A stretch of DNA of 47,729 bases from Actinomycetota bacterium. GTDB lineage: Bacteria > Actinomycetota > Acidimicrobiia > Acidimicrobiales > Ilumatobacteraceae. The notes under the pieces were generated by a model. It saw only the letters and a program-made list of their open reading frames with translations, did not search any database and was not told the DNA's origin. This document shows, in pieces, positions 34,726 through 45,845 of this stretch. How positions within the stretch are numbered: position 1 is the first letter of the stretch; each line of letters opens with the position of its first letter. A program made the position numbers and the translations under genes. The DNA lies in contig JAUSLV010000010.1 of assembly GCA_030645495.1 (NCBI GenBank), positions 1-47,729 of the forward strand. Direction: 5' to 3'.

Positions 34726-35466
34726 CTAGCGCGCCGCTTGCGCAGCGTCCAGCAGCGCCGGGCGTCTCGTCGCTAGCTCGAGCCGGCCGGCGCTCTCCAA
34801 ATGACTACGCATAGCTTCGGAGGCCCGCTGCGGGGAACGATCCCTTATCGCGTTGGCAATGCTCGCGTGCTCGCCGGCCACGGCGCTGAGTTCACCTGGC
34901 TGCAAGAGCGAGTCTGCCCAACAAGCCTGGGCCAAGCGGTGCAGGTCGCGGATTACTACTCGAATGAAGTCGTTGCCGACGCCTCCGACAATTACTGCAT
35001 GGAACGCGGAGTCATACGCGAGAAACTCTCGTACGTCCTTCGTTGTCGCCGCGACGAGTTCCATCTCTTGGACGAGGGCAAGTAGTTCCTCGACCTCTGC
35101 TTCCGACGCCCGGACCGTACACAGCTCTGCGGCGACCGGTTCGAGGAGCGCCCTCGCCTCAAACACCTGTGAGGTGTACTCGGACCGCCTGGCTCCCTGC
35201 AGCAGTTCGCGCTGGACCAGTGGCGACAGGAAGTCCCAAGATCGGCGGTCATTCACAAGTGATCGCCGACCCTGGCGAACGCTCACGACCCCTGTCAGGA
35301 CGAGCTGCTGGATTGCTTCACGAGCGACGACTTTGCTGACGTCGTACTGCGCGACGATCTCGCCCTCTGAGGGGATCGGAGCCCCTGACGGTATGCGTTC
35401 ACTCACTATTTCGGCGCATAGCAACGAAGCAACCTGATCGGCAAGCCGACTGCTAGATGGTTTCAT
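34726..35466 (-). CDS. GntR-family (FadR/FCD) transcriptional regulator
   Basis: 246 residues. The winged helix is LADQVASLLCAEIVSERIPS to GVVSVRQGRRSLV, followed by an all-helical FCD ligand domain (EARALLEPVAAELCTVRASE, and HAVIVGGVGNDFI with a likely metal-binding His). ATG 35466 has gacggga upstream and begins just before the HTH; longer in-frame starts (35559, 35745) are less likely. It is divergent from the transport operon at 35733, and a perfect inverted repeat lies between (35542-35560). FCD regulators often sense sugar acids. Confidence 0.92.
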   Translation of the reverse strand: MKPSSSRLADQVASLLCAEIVSERIPSGAPIPSEGEIVAQYDVSKVVAREAIQQLVLTGVVSVRQGRRSLVNDRRSWDFLSPLVQRELLQGARRSEYTSQVFEARALLEPVAAELCTVRASEAEVEELLALVQEMELVAATTKDVREFLAYDSAFHAVIVGGVGNDFIRVVIRDLHRLAQACWADSLLQPGELSAVAGEHASIANAIRDRSPQRASEAMRSHLESAGRLELATRRPALLDAAQAAR

Positions 35467-35541
35467 TCCCGTCCATTCTTCGACTGCACTTCGACTCGGG
35501 GGATTATCTCGTGAATCTTCTTGCAGGTCGGTAATATCGGG

Positions 35542-35560
35542 TATGCTGCTCTTCAGCATA
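35542..35560. promoter_or_regulatory. Probable GntR operator (perfect inverted repeat)
   Basis: TATGCTG-CTCTT-CAGCATA, two 7-base arms with a 5-base spacer. It sits in the divergent region 76 bases upstream of the gntR start and 172 bases before the permease start. Confidence 0.65.
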
Positions 35561-35732
35561 GCATCTATGAGGAGAAGATGACCGGCGTGAGATACGTACC
35601 AGCGTTCGTACGCGCACGCGGAGTGCGCGCGGCGTACCGCCCGGCGGGGCCCACGGTGACGCCGGTGGTGCCTGCCGAGGAGTACCGTCACCTCTTTCGC
35701 GTCGGCATTTCTCGGCACTCGCGAGAGCGGTC

Positions 35733-36701
35733 TTGAGCGCCACATTGCCCGTCGCGCCCGCGCAGTCGTCGCGCCGACGCAGGCTTCGATCCATACCTAT
35801 TCAATGGCTTCTAGTACCGGCCGTCGCCCTGATTGCGCTAGTCCACGTCGCACCGGCCCTCGAAGCGATCTGGGCCAGCACGCGTCACATGCTGTACTTC
35901 AAGGACCAGGGGAGTGTGGGCCTCTCGAACTACACGGACCTTCTGGGGAGCACCGCCTTCTACAAGGCGCTGAGGGTCTCGTTCATTTTCACGTCGGCCT
36001 CCTTGATCATTGCATTGACGCTGGCGACGGTATTCGCGCTCATGGCTCGCGCGATGGCCGGACGAGGGACGCTATTCATCTCGGCCCTCTTGCTGCCGTG
36101 GGCACTGAGCCCCTACGCCGTGGCGTTGATCTGGCAATGGATACTGTCGCCGTCGAACGGTGGTCTGCTAAACACGTTGGCAGCGCAGATTGGCATGGGG
36201 CCATACGCACCACTGACAGGGGACAACTCGAGTCTTCTGATCCTGATACTCGTAGGTGTCTGGCGAAACTTCGCGTTCGCCACTCTCGTGATCGGCGCTG
36301 GCCTCACCCAGATTCCGAAGGACCTGTACAAGGCCGCCGCGGTCGACCAGGCGAATCGATGGGAACAGTTCCGGCACATCACGTGGCCACTTGTTCGCCC
36401 CTCAATCGTCATCGCGGCCACGATTCTTACGATCAGCTACTTCAACGAAGTCCAGCTCATCATCGGCTTGACCGGGGGCGGACCGGTCGAGGCGACGACC
36501 ACGCTCTCCTGGCTTCTGTACAAGCGCGGAGTCGTTGAACTCGATCAAGGTCAGGCGAACGCAATCGCGCTGATGATGCTCGTCGTAAGCCTCGGCCTCG
36601 TCTTCTTGATCAACTACTTCGTCGGTCTCCGCGACCGCCGAATGAGAGTCAGGCACCGCAAACATGCGCTCGAGGTGGATGCCGCGCTAGTCCAGGTCTA
36701 G
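35733..36701 (+). CDS. Carbohydrate ABC transporter permease (MalF-like)
   Basis: 322 residues with about six transmembrane segments (for example WLLVPAVALIALVHVAPALEA near 25-45 and IALMMLVVSLGLVFLINYF near 274-292). The BPD_transp_1 EAA-type loop is YKAAAVDQANRWEQFRHITWP. TTG 35733 is the best start, giving a short basic N-terminus. It pairs with the permease at 36746. The binding protein at 28345 is of the matching class. Confidence 0.92.
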   Translation: MSATLPVAPAQSSRRRRLRSIPIQWLLVPAVALIALVHVAPALEAIWASTRHMLYFKDQGSVGLSNYTDLLGSTAFYKALRVSFIFTSASLIIALTLATVFALMARAMAGRGTLFISALLLPWALSPYAVALIWQWILSPSNGGLLNTLAAQIGMGPYAPLTGDNSSLLILILVGVWRNFAFATLVIGAGLTQIPKDLYKAAAVDQANRWEQFRHITWPLVRPSIVIAATILTISYFNEVQLIIGLTGGGPVEATTTLSWLLYKRGVVELDQGQANAIALMMLVVSLGLVFLINYFVGLRDRRMRVRHRKHALEVDAALVQV

Positions 36702-36745
36702 GTAAGCACGTTGCCGCAGTTCATTCTCCAGATGGGAGGTGTGTG

Positions 36746-37587
36746 ATGGTCAGGACTGAAGTCGCCAGGCGACGGACCCGTGGCTTGTGGCTGGGAATCG
36801 TTGCGGCTCCAATAGTTCTATGCCTCATCGTTATCCCGCTCCTCTGGCCGCTCTCGACTTCCCTCAAAGAGCCGAACGACATCCTGAGGCCAACAGCGAC
36901 ATTCATCCCGTCGCCCGTGACGTTGGAGAACTACGAGCGGCTCATCGACTCAGGAATCGGGCAATACCTTCTGAATTCTGCTTTGGTGACGGCGGGCGCA
37001 ATTCTCATAGCCACCGTCGTCGGCGTGATAGGCGGTTACGTCCTATCTAGGTACGACTTCCGGGGTGCGGCGATCGTCATCTCCTTTCTGGTGATCTGCC
37101 TGGCGGTGCCCATCGCCACGCTCGCGGTCCCGATTCAGTCACTTCTGGCCCCGTTGGGACTGATGAACCAATTATGGGTCGTGGCGCTCATCTATGCCGG
37201 TATCGGAGCTCCGTTCGTCACGTGGCTGCTGAAACTTCATTTCGACAAGATTCCCCTAGAGCTGGAACGCGCCGCGTACATGGACGGCTATTCAGTCATC
37301 TCCACTCTCGTCCGTGTGTTGCTCCCGGGAACGCGCCCGGCAATATTGACCGGCGCTGTCTTCGTATTTCTCACTGCTTGGAACGACCTGATCATTGCTT
37401 CGACGCTCCTACAGAGACCCGAGGACAGGACCATTCAGGTCGCACTGTCGTTTTACCAAGGAACCCTGGGGCGTGAGTGGGGGCCGCTCATGGCCGGAAT
37501 TGTCGTGGCGACAGTTCCTGTAGTTGTCCTATTTCTTATGTTCAGGCGCCTTCTCGTTCAAGGGCTGGCAGAGGGAGGCGTCAAAGG

Positions 37588-37591
<4 letters not shown>
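36746..37591 (+). CDS. Carbohydrate ABC transporter permease (MalG-like)
   Basis: 281 residues with six hydrophobic segments (LGIVAAPIVLCLIVIPLLWP first). The EAA loop is LERAAYMDGYSVISTLVRVL, followed by LTAWNDLIIAS, a MalG-class hallmark. gggaggtgt precedes ATG 36746; GTG 36743 is also possible. It overlaps the ATPase gene by 4 bases (ATGA). Confidence 0.93.
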
Positions 37592-38724
<1,133 letters not shown>

Positions 38725-38732
38725 TCGCGACG

Positions 38733-39209
38733 ATGGACGAGGACTTGGCGGCGATGCCCGCACTGCTGGACACCCTGCTGTTGGCAGCTCGCACTCTGCT
38801 TCCGGGGAACTCCCATTGGCCATCGGCCAGCGATGAGGGATTGCTCTTCGGCGGCGGGGATGGGTCGGATCCAGTCGCGCTACCAGCATCGGTCAGCGGC
38901 TTCTTGAGGCAACTGGAAGAAGTGGCTCAAAGAGATGGGCGCGCTGGATGGTGCGATCTTGACGACATTGCGAGGACGTCGGTAATGGGAAGTTGTGCCG
39001 CTGAGTATCCGACGGACTTCGAGTCACTCCGGTCCTTCATTTACGAACGCTACTATTCGAGCGCGGTGATCCGAGGCGTCCTCGCCGCTCGTACTGGCTT
39101 CCTGGTTGACGTCGCGGTCAACGGGGTTGGCCCAGTTGTGTTTGAAGACGTCCTCATGCGCCTTGCGGACGTCGGAGAGCGGCCACGTCGTGTCAGGAGT
39201 TGCCCGTGA
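38733..39209 (+). CDS. Small protein paired with GMC oxidoreductase (possible subunit)
   Basis: 158 residues and only a weak resemblance: the position before a GMC oxidoreductase and the region YPTDFESLRSFIYERYYSS suggest a gluconate 2-dehydrogenase subunit 3-like protein. Unlike the periplasmic subunits it has no Tat or Sec signal, so the complex would be cytosolic. ATG 38733 is 8 bases after the ATPase stop. The stop overlaps the GTG of the GMC gene, so the two are translationally coupled. Confidence 0.7.
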   Translation: MDEDLAAMPALLDTLLLAARTLLPGNSHWPSASDEGLLFGGGDGSDPVALPASVSGFLRQLEEVAQRDGRAGWCDLDDIARTSVMGSCAAEYPTDFESLRSFIYERYYSSAVIRGVLAARTGFLVDVAVNGVGPVVFEDVLMRLADVGERPRRVRSCP

Positions 39210-40819
39210 CTCGTCACGGAGATCGGATCTATGACGTGCTCGTTGTGGGAGCGGGCGCCGCTGGAGCGGCGGTTTCCTACTCGCTTCGTGCGCGCGGCCT
39301 TGACGTGGTGTGCGTCGATCAAGGCAACTGGATCGACCGCGAAACCCTTCCCAAGAGGCACCTTGACTGGGAGTTGAGGGGACGCACCGAATGGAGCGCG
39401 AATCCGAATGTTCGGGCGTGGCCCAGCGACTATTCGGTCAAGTCGGTAGGCGAGACCGAAGTCACGCCAATGCTATTCAATGGCGTCGGAGGCAGCACCG
39501 TGGGATTCGGTGGCGTCTATTGGAGACTGCTCCCCTCAGACTTCAAGACCAGGACCCTTGACGGCTTCGGTGTCGACTGGCCGATAACGTACGAGGAACT
39601 CGCTCCGTATTACAGCCAGAACGAGCAAATCGTCGGAGTCTCCGGTTTGGCGGGCGACCCGACCGGGCCCGAGCGCGAGGAGTATCCGTGTCCTCCCGTC
39701 ACGATGGGCAAACTGGGCCAGATCTGGGCGAGGGGATTTGAGCAGTTGGGCTGGCACTGGTGGGTGCAGGACTGTGCGATCGCCACGCGCGACTACGGCC
39801 CGGACCGAAGCGGATGCGTGGGGCGAGGCTTCTGCGCCTGGGGTTGCCCCAGCAAGTCGCTTGGTTCAGTCGACGTCACATATTGGCCCCTCGCGCTCGA
39901 GGCGGGGGTCGAGCTAAGACTTGACGCGCGCGTCCGCCAGATTGATATCGACAAGGGGGGGCGTGCCACCGGTGTCAGTTACGTTGACGTCGAAGGGCGC
40001 GACGTGACGCTCAAGGCACGGATCGTCGTCGTATCGGCGGGCGGAGTAGGAACCCCTCGGCTACTACTGATGTCCAAGTCGCCACGCTTTCCAGACGGTT
40101 TGGCGAACTCCAGCGGGCTCGTCGGCAAGAACCTGATGCACCACGTTCAGGCGAGGGTGATCGGTCTCTTCGACGAGCGGGTCGAAGGCGACCGCGGTGC
40201 GTGGGGAGGGGCTTTCGCCAGCCGCGAGTTCTATGAGACCGATGCGAAGCATGCTTTCCTGCGTGGGTTCACTCTCGGCACACGTCGCGGTCTGCCGCCG
40301 CTGGAGACCGCGCTTCGCTGTGCACCCTGGGGAGCGCAGCACTACGAAGTCATGGAGCGCCATCTCAATCATGAGGGCGTTGTCGCGGTCATGGGTGACG
40401 ACGAGCCCGAGGAAGTCAACTCTATTGAACTGGACTATGAAGGCGCCGATTCGCTCGGCCTACCTGGCGTGAGTCTTCGCTATCGACTCTCCGAGAATAG
40501 TCGCCGGCTCGGCGCCGAAGGAGTTCGAAGAGCCAAGGAGCTGTGCTTGGCGGCGGGAGCCGTGGGCGTCGCAGACACAGGCCTATCTCCGGTCCCTGCA
40601 TTCCACTTGATGGGTACCGCGCGGATGGGATCGCGACCTGACGGTTCTGTGGTAGATCGCGACCACCGATCCCACGACGTGCCGAACCTGTTCATCGTCG
40701 ACGGCAGTTCGATGCCGACGGGCGGTTCAGTCAATCCCACAAACACAATTCAAGCACTCGCCCTTCGAGCCGCTGACAGGATCCTGGATCTGCGGCGAGT
40801 GATCGAAACGCCTCACTAG
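39206..40819 (+). CDS. GMC-family FAD oxidoreductase (gluconate/sugar dehydrogenase-like)
   Basis: 537 residues. FAD motif LVVGAGAAGAAVSYSLRARG, substrate and flavin domain with a Cys-rich segment SGCVGRGFCAWGCPSKS as in gluconate and fructose dehydrogenase large subunits, and the C-terminal catalytic region AFHLMGTARMG with VNPTNTIQALALRAADRIL. GTG 39206 has aggag 6 bases upstream and overlaps the previous stop (GTGA). It likely oxidises a sugar (to a lactone or keto-sugar) with the small protein at 38733 as partner. The electron acceptor is unknown and no cytochrome subunit is present. Confidence 0.92.
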   Translation: MTRHGDRIYDVLVVGAGAAGAAVSYSLRARGLDVVCVDQGNWIDRETLPKRHLDWELRGRTEWSANPNVRAWPSDYSVKSVGETEVTPMLFNGVGGSTVGFGGVYWRLLPSDFKTRTLDGFGVDWPITYEELAPYYSQNEQIVGVSGLAGDPTGPEREEYPCPPVTMGKLGQIWARGFEQLGWHWWVQDCAIATRDYGPDRSGCVGRGFCAWGCPSKSLGSVDVTYWPLALEAGVELRLDARVRQIDIDKGGRATGVSYVDVEGRDVTLKARIVVVSAGGVGTPRLLLMSKSPRFPDGLANSSGLVGKNLMHHVQARVIGLFDERVEGDRGAWGGAFASREFYETDAKHAFLRGFTLGTRRGLPPLETALRCAPWGAQHYEVMERHLNHEGVVAVMGDDEPEEVNSIELDYEGADSLGLPGVSLRYRLSENSRRLGAEGVRRAKELCLAAGAVGVADTGLSPVPAFHLMGTARMGSRPDGSVVDRDHRSHDVPNLFIVDGSSMPTGGSVNPTNTIQALALRAADRILDLRRVIETPH

Positions 40820-40903
40820 ACGCACGGTGGACACTCTGACAGGTGCGCTACGAGCTCCAGGTGACCACTGTGCGCCCTTCCCCAGCCGCGGCTAGAGGCC
40901 GAC

Positions 40904-41437
40904 GTGGGTGATCATCAACTTCGGGAGGTACTCGGCTCATTCCTGACGGGCGTCACGGTCATCACGGCCATCGACGGCAGAGAACGACCTCGAGGCATGA
41001 CAGCGAACTCCTTCACGTCCGTGTCGCTCGATCCTCCACTCGTCCTGTTCTGCGTTGCGCTAGCTTCGCCCATTTGCGAGGTATTCGCCTCGTCGGAGTT
41101 CCACGTGATTCATGTCCTAGGCGCACACCAGCAGGGACTGGCAGTCCGATTCTCCGCGTCGATCGCCGATCGCTTTCACAGCATCGACTGGAGTCCGGGG
41201 GTCAACGGAGCCCCGGTAATTGCGGACACGCACGCGTGGCTTGAATGCACAACGCATAGCGCGCTGGTCGCGGGCGACCACCTGATTGTGATCGGTCGCG
41301 TGTCTAACATCGGCATGCGAGAGCACGCGCCGCTCGGCTTCTACCGCGGAGACTTCCAGACCCCGCTCCAGCGCGACTTCTCAAGCGAGAGCGATGAAAT
41401 TGAGCCCGGCTCCCGCCTGACGGCACCGTTGCATTGA
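40904..41437 (+). CDS. Flavin reductase family protein
   Basis: 177 residues of the FMN-binding split-barrel flavin-reductase family: VLGSFLTGVTVITAIDG, RGMTANSFTSVSLDPPLVLFCV and the GDHLIVIGRV strand near residue 125 are typical. Such proteins supply reduced flavin to monooxygenases or act as small NAD(P)H:flavin oxidoreductases. Start GTG 40904. The 84-base gap from the GMC gene allows co-transcription. No flavin monooxygenase of the two-component type is in the window, so its partner is unknown. Confidence 0.9.
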   Translation: MGDHQLREVLGSFLTGVTVITAIDGRERPRGMTANSFTSVSLDPPLVLFCVALASPICEVFASSEFHVIHVLGAHQQGLAVRFSASIADRFHSIDWSPGVNGAPVIADTHAWLECTTHSALVAGDHLIVIGRVSNIGMREHAPLGFYRGDFQTPLQRDFSSESDEIEPGSRLTAPLH

Positions 41438-41892
41438 CTGCCCCTGCGCCACGACCCACCCCGGCATCGCATGACCCTCGAGCCGACCGACCTCGTGGCC
41501 GTGTTGCGTAAGCAGCGCAACCACTCTAACCTCGCGGACGCCACCTTGTTCCTCGGGCTCTGCCCATCAGCCAGGCGAATTGAACGGCTCATCTGGTGGT
41601 GGCCCCACGTCGGGCGGGAGGACAGGCACTTCGGGCGATGGCCCGACATCAGGGATGTCGGGCAGGATCGGCTCTGAAGGTGTGCCGGGCTCCGGCCTGG
41701 CAGGCATGATCTCTCTCCTGATCGGCGTTGCGTTCAACTAAGGGGAGGACGGCGCATTGGTCCTCTTGGGGCCGTTCGCTCTCATGGTGGTCCTGCCTGT
41801 GGCGGTCGCTGGCCTCCTTGCCACGTACCCAGGTGTGCCCAAAGTAGACCTGACGAGCGATGTGCTGGCGGGATCATGACGATCAACCGACC
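41438..41892. other. Gap with no recognised gene
   Basis: Between the flavin reductase and the att block. Short frames exist but none has a ribosome-binding site or recognisable motif. The homologous att block begins near 41893. Confidence 0.4.
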
Positions 41893-42185
41893 CGGCTGGG
41901 GTCCTTTGGGGCCACCTAGCCCCACGGGTCGCCTGCGGCACCCATCGCTGGTGACCATCCAGGTTCACGCTCTGAACCCCAGCACCCTGCGTGCGTTTGC
42001 GTCAATCTCCGATTCGGGTGTGTTTCCGGCCCGAAGTTGGAGCTAACGCTGGGGCTAAGATCGTAAAATCATCACAAATCGGGCGGCGCCGCGGCACTCT
42101 AGAATCGTCCAACGTCGTTGCACTGCAACAGTTTTCGCGCGAGCCGCCTCGGGGACTTGAACCCCGGGCCTACGCATTACGAGAC
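41893..42185. repeat. att region 3: arm repeats plus tRNA-Thr 3' fragment
   Basis: This block is homologous to 23150-23444, with the inverted pair ggggcc (41908)/tagcccc (41917) and the arm pair ggagctaa (42039) and ggggctaa (42051), again 12 bases apart. It ends with the tRNA-derived core and defines the right end of island B. Confidence 0.7.
42126..42185 (-). repeat. Direct repeat with 3' part of tRNA-Thr(CGT) (att core, copy 2)
   Basis: 59 of 60 bases are identical to 23385-23444 in the same orientation. The tRNA 5' half is absent, so the intact gene should lie further right, beyond another inserted element. Confidence 0.8.
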
Positions 42186-42245
42186 TGCGCGCACGCATGG
42201 ATTCGCCTCTAGGACTTGTTGCCTAACAACGATTTTCGTGACACC

Positions 42246-42275
42246 GAGCGACACCCAGGCACACTGAGCGACACC
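42246..42275. repeat. Distinct arm-type repeats right of att 3
   Basis: gagcgacacc occurs at 42246-42255 and 42266-42275, 20 bases apart. The ggggctag pair found at the equivalent place at 1456 and 23540 is absent. It suggests that the element on the right uses a different integrase. 42276-42460 shows no gene. Confidence 0.45.
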
Positions 42276-42460
42276 GGGAAAGGGCGAAAGAAGGGGCGAA
42301 CTTCCATGCGCAGATCCGAGCCAATTCCTGCTTGGACGTAAGCACCACCGATGCTCTGGTGCGGGAAACGGTGCCAGCGTGGGGCGGCACGATATCCGGG
42401 AATCCGGGTCTGGCTGATCCTCGCTGATCGCGGAGGCGGGTCTGGTGGTCCGCGATCCGC

Positions 42461-45400
42461 TCAGGGATGGGCGTAGGTGTGGTCGAGGAGTGCGTCGACC
42501 TGTTCGGGTGGGATGGCCGGCGAGTACAGCCAGCCCTGCGCACTGGGGCAGCCCATGCTTCGCAGGACGGCGGCCTGGTCCTCGTCCTCGACGCCCTCTG
42601 CGGTGACGCTGACGCCCAGGTGGCGGGCGAAGGCGATGATGCCGGCGACGAGGCGATGGTCGTGGTCGTCGGTGGTGATGTCGGTGATGAAGCTGCGGTC
42701 GATCTTCAGCACGTCGATGGGGTACTGCCGCAGGTAGGTCAGGGCGGCGTAGCCGGTGCCGAAGTCGTCGATGGCGATGGTGATGCCGCGGTCGCGGATT
42801 CCCTGGAGGTTGTCGCGTGCCGTCGCGGTCTGGCGCAGCAGGGTAGTCTCGGTGATCTCCATGCACAGTCGGGCCGGATCGAGGCCGGTGAGGGCCAGGG
42901 ACTCGTCGATGGCGTTCAGCAGGCCGTGCTCGGCCAGCTGGAGCGTGGAGAGGTTGACGCGCACCGTGAGCGGACGGTCCGGGCGTTCGGCGGCCCAGGC
43001 GGCAGCCTGGGAGCAGGCCTGGTGAAGGACCCAGGACCCGATGTCCAGGATCAGGCCGGTCTCCTCGGCGATGGCGATGAAGCGGTCTGCGCTGTAGAGC
43101 TCGCCGGAGGGGTGGTGCCAGCGCAGCAGCGCCTCGACCGCGATGACCTCGCCGCTGGTCAGGTCGACCTCGGGCTGGTACCACACGGCGAGCTGGTCGC
43201 GCTCGAGGGCGTGCCGCAGCTCCACCTCGAGCCCCAGCCGTGACGTGACGGCGGCACGCACGTCCTCGTTGAACACCGACACCCGGTCCCGGCCCTCGGC
43301 CTTCGCCACGTACATCGCGGTGTCGGCCTCGCGCACGAGGTCGCCGGCGTCACTGGCGTCGGACCCGACAGAGACGCCGATGCTCGCGGTCGCGTACAGC
43401 TCGACGGCGCCGGTGGTGAAGGGGTCGCGGAACGCCTGCACCAGGAGCCAGGCGGCCTGGACCGCCTCACCGGGATCGTCCAGGTCGCGCATCACGACCA
43501 CGAACTCGTCGCCCCCGAGCCGGGCCACCAGGTCACCGCCGCGCGCCGACCCCCCCACCCTGGCGGCGGCCGCCCTCAGCAACTCGTCGCCCGAGGCGTG
43601 ACCGAGGGAGTCGTTGACGTTCTTGAAGTTGTCCAGGTCGATCATCAGGACCGCGGTTCCGCGGCCGGACCGGCGGCCTGCGCCCAAGGCCCGGGTGATC
43701 TCGTCGAGCAGCCCCGCCCGGTTCGCCAGGCCGGTGAGCTGGTCGTGCGTCGCCAGCCGCCGTAGCTCCTCGTCGGCGGCCTTCCGCTGGGTCACGTCCC
43801 GGCTGCTCGAGATCGTGTGGGCCACCGAGCCGTCGGGCGCGAACTCAGGGGCCACGACCGACTCGTACCAGCGGTGGCCCTCGACGTTGTCGATCTCGAA
43901 CTCGAACGCGACGGGTGCACCGGTGTCGAACACGCGGGTGTAGCCGGCCTCCCAGAACTCGGCCAGCTCGCTCGGGTAGCCCGCCTCCGCGAACGTCTTG
44001 CCGATCCAGTCCTCGAACGCGATGCCGGAGATCTCCACGATCCTGCGGTTGACGTACTCCACCCGCAAATCCCGGCCAACACGCATGGTGGCCTCCCCGG
44101 AGTTGTCGAGCACGACCCGCAGCAGCTCTTCCCGCTCGGCGAGGGCGCGCTGGTCCGCGACGCGCTCGGTGACGTCGATCACGATGGTGCCGACCCCCCA
44201 CGGCCGCCCGTCCGCTCCCCGCAGCGGGAACTTCGAGATGAGGTTCGTCCGGCCCCTCATCGGGCCGATGCCCGGCACCTCCTCCTCGATGGAGGCATTG
44301 CTGGCCATGACCAGCCTGTCTCTGCCCTGCAGTGTCCGCGCCTCCTGCGGGGTGAACAGGTCACCGGTACGAGCCCCCTCGACCCCCGCCGCGGACACGC
44401 CGTGCGCGTCCCGCCACTTCCGGTTCGCCAGCACGTAACGTCCCTCAGGCCCTGCGTCGGCGTACGACTTCGCGATCACCTGCGCGGGCATCCCGTCGAC
44501 CACCTCGCGCACCAGCCGGGACGAGTCGGTGATCCGTTGGAGGGAGCGCAGGCGCTCGTCGCGCAGGACTCCCAGGAGCAGCACCGTCGACGTCATGACG
44601 ATGGCGAAGATCTGCACCGTCGCCAGCAGGTCATGCGCGGACGCAGCGCCAGCGGCGAACATCCCCGCTCCGTTGATCGTCGCGATCACGGCCAGCCAGA
44701 AGGCGACGGCCACCACCGGTGCGACCGCGGCGACGCCCATGCGTGCCGCGATCCACAGCGGCCCGAGCAGGGCAAGGTAGGGCCACCCCAGCAGGCCGGG
44801 GCTCGCCGAGGTCACCACGAAGAAGAGGTAGACCGTCAGCGCCAGGGTGACCGCCGCCGCCGTCACGAATTCGGGCGCCCGGCTCCATGCCCAGCGAGAC
44901 GGCCGAGTCGCGGTGATCACCGCCGGGGCGACACACACCAGGCCGAACACACTGTCCAACGCCCACGACCGGGCCGCATCCACCAGGCCAGACTGCGAGA
45001 GCAGGCCGGCGGACGCCAGCACGAGCGCCTCGAGGGCCGCGGCGGCCACGGCCACGACGATCGCGATGCCGACCAGCAGGACCACGTCCAGCGGGCGGGC
45101 CCATCGGCCGATCCCCCAATGCCGCACCAGGTAGGCCAGCGCCGCGATCTGCGCCCCCACGATCGCCGCCACGACGATGGCTGGCCACGCCGGCAACCCG
45201 TGCCCCATCAGCTGCCAGGACGATGCGATGACGGCCACGATGCAGACGACCGGCACGACGGACCGCGGCACCCGCACCGCCAGGCCGACTGCCAGGCCGA
45301 GGCAGATCCCGAGCAGGGGGACGTCGACATATCCGGCCAGCACGGGGGGCGCGAACAGTGGCAGGACGAGGTAGATCGCCACGACGGCGGAGCCGGCGAG

Positions 45401-45475
45401 GACTGCGGCCATCCACGGATACCCGTCCGACCGCGTCGGCTCGGCGCTACCGCGAGCTTCAGCGAAGCCGGTCAT
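42461..45475 (-). CDS. MASE1-PAS-GGDEF-EAL cyclic-di-GMP signalling protein
   Basis: About 1004 residues. The first ~300 are hydrophobic with about eight membrane segments (MASE1-like sensor). Two PAS-like domains follow (about 330-435 and 450-560). Then comes GGDEF (about 565-730, motif LGGDEF intact at 653-658 after IDLDNFKNVNDSLGHASGDE) and EAL (about 745-990, EALLRW at 781, ITETTLL, IDDFGTGY near 903). Both catalytic motifs are complete, so diguanylate cyclase and phosphodiesterase activities are each possible. ATG 45475 starts just before the first membrane segment; longer frames are not supported. Base composition is visibly more GC-rich than in the islands. Confidence 0.93.
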   Translation of the reverse strand: MTGFAEARGSAEPTRSDGYPWMAAVLAGSAVVAIYLVLPLFAPPVLAGYVDVPLLGICLGLAVGLAVRVPRSVVPVVCIVAVIASSWQLMGHGLPAWPAIVVAAIVGAQIAALAYLVRHWGIGRWARPLDVVLLVGIAIVVAVAAAALEALVLASAGLLSQSGLVDAARSWALDSVFGLVCVAPAVITATRPSRWAWSRAPEFVTAAAVTLALTVYLFFVVTSASPGLLGWPYLALLGPLWIAARMGVAAVAPVVAVAFWLAVIATINGAGMFAAGAASAHDLLATVQIFAIVMTSTVLLLGVLRDERLRSLQRITDSSRLVREVVDGMPAQVIAKSYADAGPEGRYVLANRKWRDAHGVSAAGVEGARTGDLFTPQEARTLQGRDRLVMASNASIEEEVPGIGPMRGRTNLISKFPLRGADGRPWGVGTIVIDVTERVADQRALAEREELLRVVLDNSGEATMRVGRDLRVEYVNRRIVEISGIAFEDWIGKTFAEAGYPSELAEFWEAGYTRVFDTGAPVAFEFEIDNVEGHRWYESVVAPEFAPDGSVAHTISSSRDVTQRKAADEELRRLATHDQLTGLANRAGLLDEITRALGAGRRSGRGTAVLMIDLDNFKNVNDSLGHASGDELLRAAAARVGGSARGGDLVARLGGDEFVVVMRDLDDPGEAVQAAWLLVQAFRDPFTTGAVELYATASIGVSVGSDASDAGDLVREADTAMYVAKAEGRDRVSVFNEDVRAAVTSRLGLEVELRHALERDQLAVWYQPEVDLTSGEVIAVEALLRWHHPSGELYSADRFIAIAEETGLILDIGSWVLHQACSQAAAWAAERPDRPLTVRVNLSTLQLAEHGLLNAIDESLALTGLDPARLCMEITETTLLRQTATARDNLQGIRDRGITIAIDDFGTGYAALTYLRQYPIDVLKIDRSFITDITTDDHDHRLVAGIIAFARHLGVSVTAEGVEDEDQAAVLRSMGCPSAQGWLYSPAIPPEQVDALLDHTYAHP

Positions 45476-45845
45476 CACCACATCCCGTCCGAAGCGCGGT
45501 GCGTGCCTGTCGAGCACGACCGCCACGTCCCGCCTCGCCGGCCGCACTCGGTGGTGCTGGTGATGGACCGCCGCCGGTCTGCACGGCGATCCACGGACAC
45601 GACCTCGGGTTCGCGACCGCCGCACCGACCAGGAACCTCCGGCCCAGCAAGTACACGCCCCGGCCATTCGGCTGTCAACACGACGAGCCCCGGGGCCCGG
45701 GAGTGGGCTCCGGGGGTGCGGGCCGAACACCCGGGGGACCTGGGCACCCACGCATGCCCCTCCTGGCTCGCTTCAGCATGGCCCGCGCGCAGACTCGTGA
45801 CAGTCCCTGCCGGTCGCCCACGCATGTCGACGACGACAGCCTCCA
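45476..45845. other. GC-rich intergenic gap
   Basis: 370 bases between two minus-strand genes. It contains GC-rich self-complementary runs around 45680-45750 that may terminate transcription from the Fic gene. I see no gene in it. Confidence 0.4.

Noticed and set aside
35521-35736. 71-codon + frame before the permease
   Set aside because: It covers the inverted repeat and divergent promoter region, has no convincing ribosome-binding site and shows no motif.
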